From positions 1 to 7,200 of the forward strand of contig CAYOSH010000077.1 of the NCBI GenBank assembly GCA_964406575.1: a DNA stretch of 7,200 nt, written 5' to 3'. The DNA comes from WTAW01 sp964406575 (lineage in GTDB: Bacteria; Acidobacteriota; Aminicenantia; Aminicenantales; Aminicenantaceae). Of the stretch, positions 6,149 to 7,200 are shown in pieces (within the stretch, counting starts at the first letter, position 1; every line of letters begins with the position of its first letter). The position numbers and the translations under genes were made by a program. The notes beneath the pieces were generated by a model. The model ran no database searches, was not told where the DNA came from, and saw only the letters and a program-made list of their open reading frames with translations.

Positions 6149-7114
6149 TCACAAGAGCTCCAGCTTCATGATGATGCCGCATTTTTCTCTATCGAACAGC
6201 CCTGTCTTTATCCTTTCGCCCTTTGTGACTTTAAACCCCTTTGCGCGGTAGAGATTGACCGCTGCCCACAGCTTATTATCTGTTTTCAGGAGGATCCGTT
6301 TTGCTCCCTCTGTCCTGGCTTTTTGGATGAGAGCGTCGGTCAACCTCTTCCCCGCCTGCTTTCCCTGCGCCCTCTCGGTAACGGCCATTTTGGCAAGCTC
6401 AAATGTCTCGTCATCCACTTTTACAAGAGCTCCTGTCCCGACAAGCTCTCCATCAAGACGCGCAAAGAAGATAAATCCTCCCCGACGGATGATCTCCGAT
6501 TCTGGGTTCATCAGGATTTTTTGATCCTTCTCCTCGACTGAAAAATACTTCTCCAGCCATTCCGTATTCAATGTTCTGAAATACTCCTTGAGTTCAGGAG
6601 AGAAGTCCACGATCTCAACCGCTCTGTATTGTCTCTCTTTGACCTGCTTGATAATCCGTTCGGATATACTTTCTCTATCCAGTTCACCTTCTATCTTCCA
6701 AACGACATCCAGCATGTCGATGCCGGCACTTTCAAACATCCTGGACGTGGCGATCTCAAAATCATACCAGACTGGCTGGAGTGCCGATGCCAATGCCTTG
6801 CCTTTATCTGTCAAGCTGAGGCGCCTTATCCTGCGGTCCTCGTTATCCTGGAGGGATTCGACCAGCCCTTTTTTGGCCAGCATCTCAGAGATTTGGATGA
6901 CTGCGGGGTGCGATATTTTGAGCGCCTGTGCGATCTCTGAAATAGACAGGGACGATTCCTGTGAATGCAACAAGTAAAAAAGAGCAAACCATCTCGGTTC
7001 AAAATCGATGTGGAAGGCTTGATAGACCTCGATGGCCCCCCGCATAATCCGATCGGTCAATCTCTTCATGCGTGTCGCGATGGCGAGATATCCTAGTTCT
7101 TTGATAAAGTCCAT
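6149..7114 (-). CDS. MarR-type winged-helix / GNAT acetyltransferase fusion regulator
   Basis: A 321-residue cytoplasmic protein with two domains. Residues 1 to about 155 form a MarR-like DNA-binding domain: dimer helices (MDFIKELGYLAIATRMKRLTDR), the helix-turn-helix (LSISEIAQALKISHPAVIQISEMLAKKGLVE, about 56-86) and the wing (QDNEDRRIRRLSLTDKGK, about 89-106). Residues about 163-321 form a GNAT domain with GGFIFFARLDGELVGTGALV, the beta-strand FELAKMAV, the acetyl-CoA loop ERAQGKQAGKRL, and the closing NLYRAKGFKV. The loop has Gln253 where the Q/RxxGxG/A motif usually has Gly, so cofactor binding may be altered. This domain pairing is an established family; targets of the acetyl transfer are generally unknown. 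The start at 7114 has no good Shine-Dalgarno (GTTAATAAAGA precedes it), so translation is probably modest. It lies 80 bases before the S41 gene on the same strand and is the likely local regulator, possibly autoregulated through the dyads upstream. Confidence 0.92.
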   Translation of the reverse strand: MDFIKELGYLAIATRMKRLTDRIMRGAIEVYQAFHIDFEPRWFALFYLLHSQESSLSISEIAQALKISHPAVIQISEMLAKKGLVESLQDNEDRRIRRLSLTDKGKALASALQPVWYDFEIATSRMFESAGIDMLDVVWKIEGELDRESISERIIKQVKERQYRAVEIVDFSPELKEYFRTLNTEWLEKYFSVEEKDQKILMNPESEIIRRGGFIFFARLDGELVGTGALVKVDDETFELAKMAVTERAQGKQAGKRLTDALIQKARTEGAKRILLKTDNKLWAAVNLYRAKGFKVTKGERIKTGLFDREKCGIIMKLELL

Positions 7115-7129
7115 TCTTTATTAACCGCT

Positions 7130-7155
7130 CAATGAAAGATTTTTTTTATTCATTG
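7130..7155. repeat. 26-base inverted repeat in the MarR-GNAT leader
   Basis: CAATGAA (7130-7136) and TTCATTG (7149-7155) are exact reverse complements around a 12-base A/T-rich spacer, 16 bases before the start codon. The size and symmetry fit a winged-helix dimer site, so it may be an autoregulatory operator. In RNA it could instead form a 5' leader stem. Both readings are inference. Confidence 0.4.
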
Positions 7156-7161
7156 CGTAAT

Positions 7162-7190
7162 AGTTTACATAAACCCAGTCCTTTTTTAAA
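7162..7190 (-). promoter_or_regulatory. Candidate promoter of the MarR-GNAT gene with overlapping dyad
   Basis: On the minus strand TTTAAA (7190-7185) and TAAACT (7167-7162) are spaced by 17 bases, each with four of six consensus matches. The perfect-arm dyad GTTTA-CA-TAAAC (7163-7174) overlaps the -10 and spacer, where a bound repressor would block polymerase. Transcription would start near 7154, at the edge of the inverted repeat 7130-7155. Consensus fit is modest and the region is AT-rich. Confidence 0.3.
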
Positions 7191-7200
7191 TATTTATCGT

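Noticed and set aside
6588..6977. Plus-strand frames opposite the MarR-GNAT gene
   Set aside because: The minus-strand protein carries both expected domains across this span; the opposite frames show no motif.
3094..7200. Defence, toxin-antitoxin or mobile-element system
   Set aside because: All genes match housekeeping-type hydrolase and regulator families; no transposase, integrase, nuclease, direct-repeat array or terminal repeat was seen.

Overview
The window is bacterial chromosomal DNA with tightly packed genes and balanced base composition. It carries five confidently recognisable protein genes, one plausible very small exported ORF, and short intergenic regions with several dyad symmetries. 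Three of the five large products start with Sec-type signal sequences, two of them with possible lipoprotein Cys. This suggests a Gram-negative, peptide- and amino-acid-scavenging bacterium. The mix of PA-domain M28 peptidase, IRBP-like S41 peptidase and a MarR-GNAT fusion beginning MDFIKELGYLA resembles Acidobacteriota/Aminicenantota or Bacteroidota genomes. That placement comes from memory of the families and is weak.

Layout. Positions 1-319 are a leader region with a perfect GC-rich hairpin (10-31), a 33-residue minus-strand ORF with a strong ribosome binding site (86-187), and a divergent promoter region. A plus-strand pair follows, probably one transcript: a cytoplasmic PAS-GGDEF diguanylate cyclase (320-1411, true start possibly 392) and, after a 23-base gap, an exported M28 metallopeptidase with a PA-like insert (1435-3093). 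A 113-base convergent gap without a canonical terminator separates these from three minus-strand genes. In transcription order these are a MarR-GNAT fusion regulator (7114-6149), an exported S41 serine peptidase (6068-4698), and an exported M20-family Zn amidohydrolase of the N-carbamoyl-amino-acid hydrolase/allantoate amidohydrolase type (4535-3207). The last has its own good sigma70-type promoter (4591-4619).

How they may work together. The three exported hydrolases would act on peptides or amino-acid derivatives in the envelope. The M28 enzyme trims N-terminal residues, the S41 enzyme is a serine endopeptidase, and the M20 enzyme opens a C-N bond in a carbamoyl- or ureido-type compound. 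The MarR-GNAT protein is the obvious candidate local regulator. Regions upstream of its own gene and of the S41 gene share a GTAATA...TTACAT arrangement that could be its operator, which is inference only. The cyclase next to the M28 gene could link c-di-GMP signalling to nutrient state, but nothing in the sequence proves a functional link.

I saw no CRISPR array, tRNA, rRNA, transposase, phage gene or recognisable defence system. The most unusual items are the exported version of a normally cytosolic M20 amidohydrolase family, the small signal-peptide-like ORF, and a perfect 20-base palindrome with three GATC sites across the S41 stop codon.
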